A stretch of 64,000 nt of DNA from the NCBI RefSeq assembly GCF_021134715.1, contig NC_060026.1:10097001-10161000 (forward strand), written 5' to 3'. This DNA comes from Daphnia pulex (taxonomy: Eukaryota > Arthropoda > Branchiopoda > Diplostraca > Daphniidae). Numbering within the stretch: position 1 is the stretch's first letter; each line of letters begins with the position of its first letter. Under the pieces are notes generated by a model that worked only from the letters and a program-made list of their open reading frames with translations, had not been told where the DNA came from and did not search any database. The position numbers and the translations under genes were made by a program. Below, piece after piece: positions 11,852 through 21,257 of this stretch.

Positions 11852-13819
11852 TCAGTTAATTGTCCATTCCATTTGATTCCGATTGAGAGTTGGCTGACTC
11901 TTTGGAAGTTTGCCACCAGGATCCCATACCGATTGGTGTGTGTTGGAATCTTCTTCAATGTCCTTTAACACAAGAATATTTTTTAGAAGATGTGAAACGA
12001 TTTTGTTTGGTACCTGGGTTAACGAATAAGAGAACAGCAACTGGTTGATGAGATGTTCTTCTATACTTGGTAACCTTGAGATGCGTTTAGGAGCTGGTTT
12101 TACTGGCTCCAAGCGCTTCCGTTTCATTGAGTTTTGTTGATTGGCCAATTCCGGAAGAATTGCTGCTTGACTGCACGGCGATCTGAACTTCGGAATGATT
12201 TCTTGGTTGCTTTCTACGTTTGTTGAATTGACAAATGCAGCGGCTTCTTGAGGATTTTCTTTCGAAGCTTCCTGGATTTCTGGCGACGATGATAAATTTC
12301 CAGAAGAAGAGAAGTTGGTTTGTTTAAGTTGACTCGGAAAAGAGTTAAGTGTTTCCAGCGATGCAGCTGGCCTTCCCGAGGGGAAAAAAAGAAAGGTAGG
12401 AATATCCTTTTCTTTGGAGCCGGCTGGCGGAATCCTAATAATTGAATCTTTAGTTTTTAGACAATTGAATGTGTCAGGAACTTCTGCTTGATAAGTAGGA
12501 GTTTCTTGATGACTAAGAGAGTGAGGAGCTTCTGCCGGATTGGCTGGAGCTTTTTGAAGATTGAGAGTACCAGGAGCTTCTGCCGGAGTAGCTGGAGCTT
12601 CTAGAATAATGAGAGGACGAGGAGCTTCTGCCGGAGTAGCTGGAGCTTCTTGAATATTGAGTGTGCAAGCAGTTTTTTCGTTGCTAGAGGAGCTCAAGAG
12701 ATTTTTGGACTCCATTGCATCTACACCATCTAAGTTTGCAAATTTGAGGTTAGTTGCTTTCAGCTCGTCTTCAAACCTTTTTTCGTCTTTGTTTCCACTG
12801 GATTTGACCGGAATATCTGAGATTGATAGCCCTTTTTTTGGTCGTTGTTGGAGACTGGCTGTTCCAGGCTCCTTTTCCATCGGGACTTCTTTTGACTGGG
12901 CTGATTTGACGTTTTGGTCGCTGTAGCAACTTTTCGCGTTCGATGATGTGATTTTTTCTGCTCCATCCAGTTTTGCTGAGTTTTCTAACTTTGAAACAAA
13001 GGAATTATTTTCTTTTATTTCGTTCCTTTCAAACCTTTTTTTGTCGGGATATCCGTCTGGCCCATCCGGAGAATCCGAGAGTGAGTCTCCTTTTTTCGGT
13101 GGGTGAGGGAGACTGGCCGTTCCAGTCTCTTTTTCTTCCGTCTGGATATTTTCTTTTGACTGGTATGAAGGGGTGTTTTGAAAACTACAGCTTGTTGTCG
13201 TAAGCGACGACACTTCTAGTGGAGTTGGGTTTGGCACTAATACTGCTGCAAATTGAGATGTTGAGAGGGTTTTGAGAATTGACTCTATTACTGGATTTGT
13301 TTGAGAAGCTGGCTCCTGAGAAGCTGTTGGTGATAAGTTGACATCTCCTGGAGCGACGGGCACTGAATAGGCTGTTGAGATGGCTGCGATCACCTGACTG
13401 ATTATGTCCCGATTGAGTTGTGCTTGGGTTGCTGCCTGGTGTTGGAGAATTTGGAGCATTCTTTCTCTGTCCTTCTCCCATTCTTCGTCATCTGCTTCCT
13501 TTTCGAGTTTGTCTAACCATTCTCTTCGTTTTTTCTTTAAGATGTGAATTTTGGCGACAATAACATCGTCCATTGTTTGGTACATGGTGTCGATGTCTGC
13601 ATTGATCTCTTCTTGGTCTTCGCCTTCTTTGTACATTTCAGCCTGGACCCTTTTTGAGAATATCTCATAAGTTTTGTAGAATCCATCTAGCTTTTTTTCT
13701 AATTTTTCGACTTCGATAAACGCTTCCAACGTCATTTCTGTTGATTTGTACGTTTCGACGAGGTTAATGATACGGGTGATATGCTTTTTAATTAAAGTTC
13801 TTGCGTAATTTGGAGCCAT
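11852..13819 (-). CDS. Gag-like protein of the LTR element (655 aa)
   Basis: An intact 655-codon frame starts at ATG 13819. Residues ~1-120 form a charged helical region (start MAPNYARTLIKKHITRIINL, then FYKTYEIFSKRV) that resembles the N-terminal Gag helical domain (DUF1759 type) of BEL/Pao elements. The middle is low complexity. Two ~95-residue blocks are related (each starts EKETGTASLP or EKEPGTASLQ and contains PKKG..S.SD), followed by about four ~20-residue repeats built on APATPAEAP. The C-terminus is basic (MKRKRLEPVKPAPKRISRL). No CCHC knuckle, protease or pol motif is visible. Gag would form the particle; packaging and copying would need enzymes from another element. Family assignment is moderate; the intact frame is certain. 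Confidence 0.75.
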   Translation of the reverse strand: MAPNYARTLIKKHITRIINLVETYKSTEMTLEAFIEVEKLEKKLDGFYKTYEIFSKRVQAEMYKEGEDQEEINADIDTMYQTMDDVIVAKIHILKKKRREWLDKLEKEADDEEWEKDRERMLQILQHQAATQAQLNRDIISQVIAAISTAYSVPVAPGDVNLSPTASQEPASQTNPVIESILKTLSTSQFAAVLVPNPTPLEVSSLTTTSCSFQNTPSYQSKENIQTEEKETGTASLPHPPKKGDSLSDSPDGPDGYPDKKRFERNEIKENNSFVSKLENSAKLDGAEKITSSNAKSCYSDQNVKSAQSKEVPMEKEPGTASLQQRPKKGLSISDIPVKSSGNKDEKRFEDELKATNLKFANLDGVDAMESKNLLSSSSNEKTACTLNIQEAPATPAEAPRPLIILEAPATPAEAPGTLNLQKAPANPAEAPHSLSHQETPTYQAEVPDTFNCLKTKDSIIRIPPAGSKEKDIPTFLFFPSGRPAASLETLNSFPSQLKQTNFSSSGNLSSSPEIQEASKENPQEAAAFVNSTNVESNQEIIPKFRSPCSQAAILPELANQQNSMKRKRLEPVKPAPKRISRLPSIEEHLINQLLFSYSLTQVPNKIVSHLLKNILVLKDIEEDSNTHQSVWDPGGKLPKSQPTLNRNQMEWTIN

Positions 13820-15254
13820 TGTGAGTTGGAGGTGGCTCCTAAGGAGCTGCTGAGAGTACGAAAAGAAGATAATTAGTTTAAATTAATGTTTTGATTAAGT
13901 TGATTAGCCTTTTTGTTTGTTGTTCTGCTCGGTCTTCGGAGATTCGTGGTGCCGAATTAAATTCTGCTGTCTTTTCCACTTTCTTTGAATTCCTTTATGT
14001 GAAGATATCTGCAAAAACTGAATGATTTTGGAGCTAGGGTAATTTTCTAGCTCCTTACAATCCCACAAACGGCATAATAACAATTTTTTAGGAAAGAGAA
14101 TTTAAAGAGTTTTTGCCGCAAGACGGCGGTTTCTAATTCCCAATTTTGTGCTCAGAGGGCGCTTTGTGCCTTCTCAGAAAAAGAGAAAGATTTCCCTTTA
14201 AGCAAACAAAAAATGCGAGAGCGTAAGAGCGCGAGATTTGTTTCGAAATGGCGGAAGGCCTTTGTAAATAGAGAGAGAGAAAAAAAATTCAAGTTTTAAT
14301 CACCCTAAGGCGCACACGAGGCGAACGCGTTGAAAGGGTAGAGAATTTTCCCGCGTTTTTTCCAGTTTAAAGGGGAAACCGGCCTAGCCCCCCAAAAAAG
14401 AGAATATTTTTCTGTCGTATTTAGAGAGATCGTTGTGCCTTCTGAGACAGAGAGAGATTTACCCAAATGATTGAATAACAAACAATGCAAATTAAAAAAA
14501 ATGAGAGAGATTTGTTTTCGGGAAATGGTCTAAGGCCATAGCAAAGAGAGCGATAATTTATTTAAGTCTTTTCACCCTGGGGCTCACACGAGGCGAACTC
14601 ATTGAAGGGTTAGAGAAGTTCCCGCGTTTTCCCAATCTAAGAGGTAGGGAAGCAAGCCCCCCCAAAAAAAATTCTTGAAAGGAAAGAGATTCCCGCGTTA
14701 TCCCATTTTTAAAGAACGGGCAGTGAACCCAATCAGCTGAGATTCGTTTTGACAATGCCGGGAGGCGTATCAAGAGATAGAGAGAGAATATCACCTAAGG
14801 CTCACACGAGGTGAACACGTTAAAGAGGTAGGGAAGTTCCCGATTTTTCCCGATCTAAGAGATGGAAAGGCAATATCCACAAAATTCTTTGAAAGGGAAG
14901 AGAGAATAATTTTACTTAGGCGATGATAATTTGCGTGACAAGAAAAGAATCCCCCTTCAAAAATGATTTAGGAATCGTATTCTAATTTTAAGAAACTTTG
15001 AGGAAATATTTTAGCTTTAATTCAAGAGAGAGAAGAGAAATAATTTACTGTTTAAAGGGATCTATTTGCTTACTAGACCCCTGAGAACAAGTTAAACTCA
15101 GAGGGAGAGAAAAAGATTCTAATAAATGACTGACCTGCCATAATTAAACACAATTTTCTTTGATAAATGGCGGCAATGATTAAGCAAAAGGAGATAACGA
15201 GAGAAAGATTTGAGTGTGATAGAGCGAAACTAACTTAACACTGGTTGGAGAAAA
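13820..15254 (-). other. Untranslated leader of the LTR element with threefold imperfect repeats
   Basis: The leader between primer site and gag holds three related blocks anchored on CACACGAGG at 14313, 14585 and 14803. Each continues with a GAACnCnTTnAAnGGGTAG-type stretch, TTCCCGCGTTTT-like sequence and C/A runs. Spacings are 272 and 218 bp. They could be packaging or promoter repeats. Confidence 0.6.
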
Positions 15255-15272
15255 CTCCGGTTCGAAGGACCA
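15255..15272 (-). promoter_or_regulatory. Primer-binding-like site
   Basis: On the minus strand the 18 bases directly after the 5' LTR read TGGTCCTTCGAACCGGAG. It starts TGG, as expected for pairing to a tRNA CCA end. The tRNA identity is not established. I recall similar TGGTCCTTCGA sites in insect BEL/Pao elements. Confidence 0.6.
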
Positions 15273-15559
15273 TGTTGGAAATGGAACTCTTGTTGGCGGT
15301 GTCGACCGTTCAACTTCCAAGATTGAGATAAGAGATGACACCTTTGTTGTTGCTAGTTCGTCCTTATATTTCACACTGCCGTATAATACAGCATTTTGGT
15401 ATTTCAATAGTTGGTTTAGGGTTGAGTAGGGTAGGGAACAATAGATTGAATGGGAAGAGAGGGTAAAATCGGGGCCCTCTGTTGAGGTCCCTACAAATTA
15501 CACAGAATTAACAGTAGCAATAATGTCGATCACTGTTGGGATGCAATAAATTCCCAACA
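15273..15559 (-). repeat. 5' LTR of the gag-only element
   Basis: A 287-bp LTR, apparently identical to 11422-11708, in the position that would hold the element's promoter on the minus strand. Confidence 0.9.
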
Positions 15560-16026
15560 CCCTCTTTCCCTACTGAAACAAATCTGGATATTTTTCTCGT
15601 AGAGCTGAAAGAATGGGTTCAACGTCAATTAGACGTAAAAATTGGTAAATATTTGATAGCTTTCCTGTCCCTTTGTTCAAGTTAACTAAATTGTGTCATA
15701 GAAAAACGGCCCCATAAATTTCGAAACTCTGCAACGACTGCATACAATACTAGTACAAGAGCCAGCCTACAATGATGCACATTTTCATTTCTTGTTCTTC
15801 CTCCATCGAATCTCCCAATGAAAAAGAATTTCTATCGTTTTCGCCAATTGAATATCCTCAATATTACCGGAAAAAATGAGGAAGATGAAGGCGTAAGATA
15901 ACAAATATATTTATTTAATCGTTAATGAATTGTGTTGGTATATAAACTGGTACCTTTGTTTTCTTAACAGGGTGCACGGTAATGAGGTGTCAAGTTTACT
16001 AAAAAAGGACTTGGACCATAAGCAGG

Positions 16027-17900
16027 TAAGTATGTCAAGAGAAGTTAAATACAAAAAAGAAGAATTTTATAAATAAATGGTAATTTTTTTGTAAAAAAAA
16101 GAGATTTAACCAAAAGAAGAAGTCTTAGTGGGCCAATCTCTCCAAAAAAGCCCTCTAGCGTTAAATAGGGAAACAGATGTTAAAAAGGGACAATTCACTG
16201 TGACATCTAGGAGTAAAATATGAACACACGATGGGAAATATAGAAGCTGCGGGAAATACAAGTTCACGTTGAGGATATCATACTAAAAAATAGAAAGAAG
16301 TTTGTTTGAAAGGGTAAGATAAATTATATTGGATTGGAATGTAGAAAGTTACAATGGTTTCTGTACAAAATTTAAGAAATGAGAACAATAAACGTAGACA
16401 CAATTTCAACGATGTCATAAGTTGACAGTGATTTTTGACAAGTTTTTGGACACATAGAACCTTCCCAGCAACAAAAAATATACAGCGAGAAAATTTATCC
16501 ATAGTTGCAAATTTACAATCAAGAAATTTGTGGAGGTCTTGAACGATTCATGGATTTAGAAAGGATGAGCGAAGCGGAGAAGGGGCGGAGAAGGAGAGAG
16601 AAGTATTTTAGAACAATCCCAAGCTAGTGGGGATGGAGGTTTATATTGGAAAAATGATGCGGTCCAAGTAAATTAATAATCTGCAAACGAAAAAACAACA
16701 AAGAATACTTGAGCTGTACTTATTTTCAACTTACTTTCAACAAGTTTTGATCTAATCCAGTGATCAGTGCAGAGTTCTAAATACCCGCAACATAGGTACT
16801 TACAGAGTTGAAGTACCTTAATCTCAATACTCTGTTTTTGGACGGGACCAGGAAAGAACCCAGAAGACCGATCCCTACTAAGAAATCTAAAGTAAATTCA
16901 TAAAAGATGAGTTTTTAACTGATGGCTGAACGCTTGCAGGCTAACATAGCCCAGTAATCATTTCAAGCATTTATTAAAATAGCAAACCAGGGATACATTA
17001 ATACCTATACGTGCTGGTCAAATGAGGCAGACCAGCTACCTCATATACCAAAACGTTACGGTACGAGAGTTTCTTGTTATTGCTAGGAAATTAAGCTAAG
17101 GCAAAGAACACTAAGGATTAATTGCTAGCACAAAGTCCCCTTCTCAAGTCCCTTTTCTAAGTTAAATAAAAACATTTATTGAAACAGCAAAATATTGATG
17201 ATCGATAGTTCTAACATGATACATTTATTAATAATATTGATATGGTAAATAATTTAAACAAATCGTAGTTATGTCTTAAGAACTCATTACCCAGTTTAGA
17301 AACGGGCCTAACGGTGGAAAATAAATTTCTCGTTTAATCCTAAGTATCACAAGATGCCCTTTCACTAAATTATCAAAAAAATTTCATCAATTTCAAAGAA
17401 ATAGAAGTGGCAATTTTCTCGAAATTGGCCAGACTCGATACAACGTCACTGAAATAATGTTTGGTTAATAATGCTTAAACTAAGCAATAAAACTCATAAA
17501 TAATAGACATCAATGGATTTGCTTGGAAATTCTTCATCGATTGATGTACAGTTATTGTTAATAACGAAAAAATATTTATTTTTTTTCAAAATTTGTTCAA
17601 AAACGCGTCTGTTGTTCCGAAATTCGCAGTTTTCTTTCATTTCCTGGTAACGAAATATTTCAAAAAATACTCAAAATATTGAGAAAACCTTTTGTAATAA
17701 TGTATAGCTTCTTATTCCTTATCTTTTGGTATGATTATTTAAAGCATTAGTCCACTTTTACTCTAGATATTCTTTACGGCGTGATTTTATCTTTCAGCTA
17801 GCACAGTGTCCCAGCAATCTGCAATCTGCAGATCCCGGATTCCGTGTCCCATTCGAGTGTAGACGTGCCATTCATGGAAAAGGAAAATAAAACCCAAAAA
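16027..17900. other. AT-rich stretch without supportable gene
   Basis: No convincing exon, RNA gene or repeat was seen. Open frames are short and both-strand. The stretch borders the LIM pseudogene on its right. Confidence 0.4.
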
Positions 17901-17904
17901 TGAT

Positions 17905-18321
17905 TTTAAGGAAAACTGAGAGAAAATAAAGGAGACAACGTAAATATTGGTACAATGTATCCGGGTCCGTCCTCCATAGATAGGACTCCAGCTCCACCGC
18001 CGCCGTAACCGTAACCTTTGGGTCAAAATTTCTTGCCGTAACAGGACCTGCAGAAGAGCTCGTCATCGTGCTTGGTCACGTTCGTGCTGTCCAACATCTT
18101 TTTGCAGTTGGCTGCGTTTTTGTTGTTGTACATGTCACAAACACAAAAAAGAATAACCGTTAAAACAACACAGAAAAATGGAATTTTCGGGGAAATCAGA
18201 AAAAAACATGTCTGTAATGTTTTCCGCAAGCGAAGAACATCTTGTGGAACGATTTGCCCAAAGACATCTTCTCCTCGGCAAAGTAAACATTCTTTTGGCA
18301 ACGAGGGCAAATTCCTGGCAT
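17905..18321 (-). pseudogene. Muscle LIM protein (Mlp/CRP-type) pseudogene
   Basis: Minus-strand exon 1 (ATG 18321 to ~18225) reads [20 protein letters not shown] then [13 protein letters not shown], the first zinc-binding half of a CRP/Mlp LIM domain. After a ~110-bp gap containing intron-like sequence, exon 2 (18111 down) gives [20 protein letters not shown] then SCYGKKF, the second zinc half. It continues PKGYGYGGGGAGVLSMEDG, the Gly-rich tail typical of Mlp60A/CRP proteins. These proteins sit at Z-discs and in nuclei of muscle. The copy is dead: the Gly after KKF is TGA, the donor after FACG lacks GT, and the usual Cys after FHKM is Phe. The 13-kb tandem duplication starts at about 18192, between the two exons, so only exon 1 is repeated downstream. 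Confidence 0.75.
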
Positions 18322-18581
18322 CTTGGCTGGCAGAAAAAAAATCAACTCTTTAAAAAAAAACAAATGGCAGTCCGACTCGGCAAAGGATTCCTGAAAAAAG
18401 AAAAACACAAAATTCCCTCCCATCAGTCGCACTCGTTTTTTAACAACAATTTTAACAGCAATGGATTCACAACAGGAGTTTAACCATTCCCTTGCCGACA
18501 TCTCCGTGCACGTGGCAGAAGCCATTGTTGGTTTAGCTGCAGTTGCTGTAGAAAAATTTGTAATTTAGCCCCCACTGCAGT

Positions 18582-19091
18582 ATGTCCTACGTGAAAAATT
18601 TGATTGGCCAAAGCCAAAGAGTAAGTATCCTTATTTGTGCCCTAAATTTTAAAATCTTTTTTCTAAATCTTTTTTCTCATGCAGGGTCCAAGAAACCGCA
18701 GAATGATGTCGAGATGGGGAACGCTTCTGACGAAGCTGGTGGGCAAAAGAGAGCCAGGTGTTGGTGTGAACACGAGGATTTTTGTTCAAAAATCCAAATG
18801 CAAGAAGAGCTTTCAGGAGGCAAGCAGGTGTATCTGACTGTGGTAAGTTATCACCTTACCCAATCCCCCCTCATTGCCCAAATTTTTTTTTAATTTATCG
18901 TGTTAATTATTTACAGAAAGAAAAGGTGGTTCTATCTCAATTGGCCAGAAAAATTGAAGAAGAGGAAGATCTGCCGGGAACCAGTCCCCAATGATGGGGC
19001 CATCCCACGACTGAGATGGAAGATGAGGAATGTTCAAACATTACGTGTGTATTTTCTTGAAGTTGGATTGCAATCGAGGTTCCTTATCTAA
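18582..19091 (+). CDS. Small basic three-exon gene, copy 1 (118 aa), unrecognised
   Basis: The gene model has exons 18582-18620, 18685-18827 and 18917-19091. Donors are GTAAGT and GTGTAT; acceptors are TGCAG and TACAG. The junctions keep one frame from MSYVKNLIGQSQR through RMMSRWGTLLTKLVGK to RKKRWFYLNWPEKLKKRK and a C-terminus LEVGLQSRFLI. AATAAA overlaps the stop at 19091. The protein is very basic (Lys/Arg throughout) with aromatic residues, consistent with nucleic-acid or ribosome binding, but no family was recognised. An alternative second donor (18843) would change the C-terminus. A duplicate with the same structure lies at 31652-32161. Transcription is unproven. Confidence 0.45.
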
Positions 19092-19096
19092 ATAAA

Positions 19097-19847
19097 AATT
19101 TTGAAAAGTATTTGTTTGTTGTTGTTGTATATTTCATTCATAATTCATTCATTTCATCTCATTATATTTCATCTCACATATGGCAGTTCATTTTTCATAA
19201 TCACAATAATCTTGCATGAACGTCTAACTAATCTTTCTTTTGGTTCTTATTTTCTTCCATGTTGTAGTCTTCTGCTCTGGGTCTCATTTGCTTGAATGTT
19301 CGTGGAAGTGGAATTTCTCTTTCATGTCTAGAATAAAAAGGAAATTATGAAATGTAATAAAGTATAAGCACAAATGGTTTACCCTTGAAATAAAACCTGG
19401 TATTCCAATTGGTTGTCATCTTTGTTTTTGGTAATGCGAACAATTTTAGCCTCAACCCAAGAAGAAGTAAAAGGGTCTTTAGCATCTATTAAATCTTGAA
19501 ACTGATTTTGAGACAACATTTGAATTAGTAAAACACAAATTGGATATGCAAAGAGATTTTAAATCTTACTTCATAGTATTCAAAAACAACCTTGTTTGCA
19601 CAATGAGCCGAATTTGCTGTGTCCGTTTCCATTCGTCTGTTTGACATTGACTCCTCCATTGGCCAGAAGTGGGGCTACGTGAGCTTGTGCCAATTGTGGG
19701 ATATTCTATATTGGGGGTCCGTTCTGTCAAGGGTCCGCATCCGTGATTCATCATATTTTACATGCACATGTAGCTGCTGTTGCAGAAATTTTCGAACTGT
19801 GACTACATGGAATGACTACATGTGCACAGTCCACATGGGAGCAGTAA
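19097..19847. other. Non-coding stretch between the basic gene and the BEL/Pao remnant
   Basis: AT-rich with runs of CATT/TTCAT (19130-19170). One open frame here has no recognisable content before the retroelement homology begins. The equivalent in copy 2 is 32167-32917. Confidence 0.3.
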
Positions 19848-21257
19848 CCGCATCAAAGAGCAGAATCGACCAGCTAATTAAGACCTCAACGAGCCTTACA
19901 GCACTGGAAAGAAGCGTAACAGAGATGGAGGAATTTTCAGATAAAACCAGTGGGCAGTTGCAGATGGCCTTAGAGAAGTGCGTGCGACGCGTGCAGGAGG
20001 AAAATTTTCAAGCTGAAATCGACGCCATTCATAACGATTCGAGTATTCCCAGAACATCGAACGTGCTCAAAGGCGCCGATTGATCGAGACGCAATTCACC
20101 TGATGCTACCACATCGTCACCCCTTTACGAGTCTAGTGACCAAGGACGCACATGAGAGATGTTTCCATTCTCAAATTGATTAAACCTTGTATGAGGTACA
20201 ATCAAGGTTTTGGATTATACGAGGAGGCAGGGCGGTGCACAAGGAAGTGAAAAAGTACATGAAATCAGGAGAAGACTTTCCAAACCAGTATGGCCCCATT
20301 CTCCTTAGCTCGAGTCACCCTTGATCTCTCGCCGTTCACTCACGTTGGAGTGGACTATTTGTGGCTGCTCCACGTAACGATAGGAAGACACACAGACAAA
20401 AAGTATGGTTTTCTTTTTACGTGCCTCGTAACACGCGCCATCCACACCGATTGGCTGTCCAGCTCCACACGGATTCATTCTTGATGGCCTTACGACGGTT
20501 TGTGAGCATCCGAGGACACCCCAAAGAAATTTTCAGCGACAACGGCACTAATTTGGTGGCAGGTGAACGCGAGCTACGAGAAGGATTACGCGCTATGGAG
20601 AAAGAAAACAAGATTTTAAGCAAAGCAGCAGAAATGAAGATCCAGTGTCACTTTTTACCCCCTTCTGCACCACATTTCGGAGGAGTATTGGAACGCCTCG
20701 TCTGATCAGCTAAGACCGACCTTACAGCGGTTCTTGGCATGCAAACCGTTCAAGAAGAAGTTCTTAGTACCACATTGAGGGAGGTGTACTCCATGTTGAA
20801 CGCCTGACCACTCACGCATCTGAGATGGCATCCGGAGAACGGAGGAATTTTAACCCCGAATCACTTCCTCCATGGCCGGCCACATCCACTCTTCCCACAA
20901 GGTCTCCTCGACGATACACGGGGGTTGTCTCTTCGCAGATGGCTAAGAGTCCAAGAACTGGCTAAAAAAATCTGGAGGAGGTGGTTACCAGAAAATGTGC
21001 CATCACTGCTTCAGCGAACGAAGTGGACAAGGAAGGAGCGCAACTTAGCAGTTGGAGATAAAGGCCTAATAGTCGACGACAAGAACCCTCGTGGTAAGTA
21101 GCCAACCGGACGAGTGACAAAGCTACTGCCTGGTAAAAGGGAAAAAGACAGAAACCAGGCCGTAAGCACCGTAATAGTAGAGACGCAGGATGGAGAATAT
21201 CAACGGCCGGTGGTAAAACTGTGTCTGCTCAAAGCCGTGGAAGACAAAAATTGCTGA
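19848..21257 (+). pseudogene. Decayed BEL/Pao retrotransposon pol: RNase H-integrase end, copy 1
   Basis: Homology runs through several frames. It starts with the spacer after RNase H (LTALERSVTEMEEF, CVRRVQEENFQAEIDAI), continues with a zinc-binding-region remnant (VTKDAHERCFHSQID in shifted frame, FWIIRGRRAVHKEVK), then the integrase core (PFTHVGVDY, KKYGFLFTCLVTRAIHTDWL, DSFLMALRRFVSIRGHPKEI, FSDNGTNLVAGERELREGLR, PPSAPHFGGVLERLV). It ends with the BEL-type C-terminal tail (KIWRRWLPENVPSLLQRTKW, VVKLCLLKAVED). This enzyme would insert retroelement cDNA. Multiple frameshifts and stops disable it, and no RT, gag or LTR of the same element was identified nearby. The SDNG catalytic Asp is present in this copy but lost in copy 2. 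Confidence 0.8.

Larger units (their letters stand above)
11417..15564 (-). mobile_element. Complete non-autonomous BEL/Pao-like LTR retrotransposon (gag only)
   Basis: Two 287-bp direct repeats, each starting TGTTGGAAATGG and ending AATTCCCAACA, flank 3.56 kb. The 5-bp target duplication CCCTC is present at 11417-11421 and 15560-15564. Transcription is on the minus strand: 5' LTR 15273-15559, primer-binding-like site 15255-15272, leader, gag (13819-11852), a purine-rich tract just before 11708, then 3' LTR 11422-11708. No protease, RT, RNase H or integrase is encoded, so it depends on a relative in trans. LTRs look identical on reading both copies, implying recent insertion. The BEL/Pao assignment rests on gag similarity and the primer site. 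Confidence 0.85.
11372..16026 (+). pseudogene. Unrecognised exon-like gene interrupted by the LTR retrotransposon
   Basis: Immediately left of the element the plus strand reads MKAKLHVEPLITLP. Immediately right of it (from 15565) the same frame continues FPTETNLDIFLVELKEWVQR up to a consensus donor at 15645 (G|GTAAAT). A further exon-like block begins after CATAG at 15702 (KNGPINFETLQRLHTILVQE), and another lies at about 15971-16025, flanked by AACAG and GTAAG. The reading frames of the second block do not join cleanly and contain stops. This is either a decaying gene or one whose splice sites I have misplaced. I do not recognise the protein. The element sits inside its coding exon. Confidence 0.35.
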
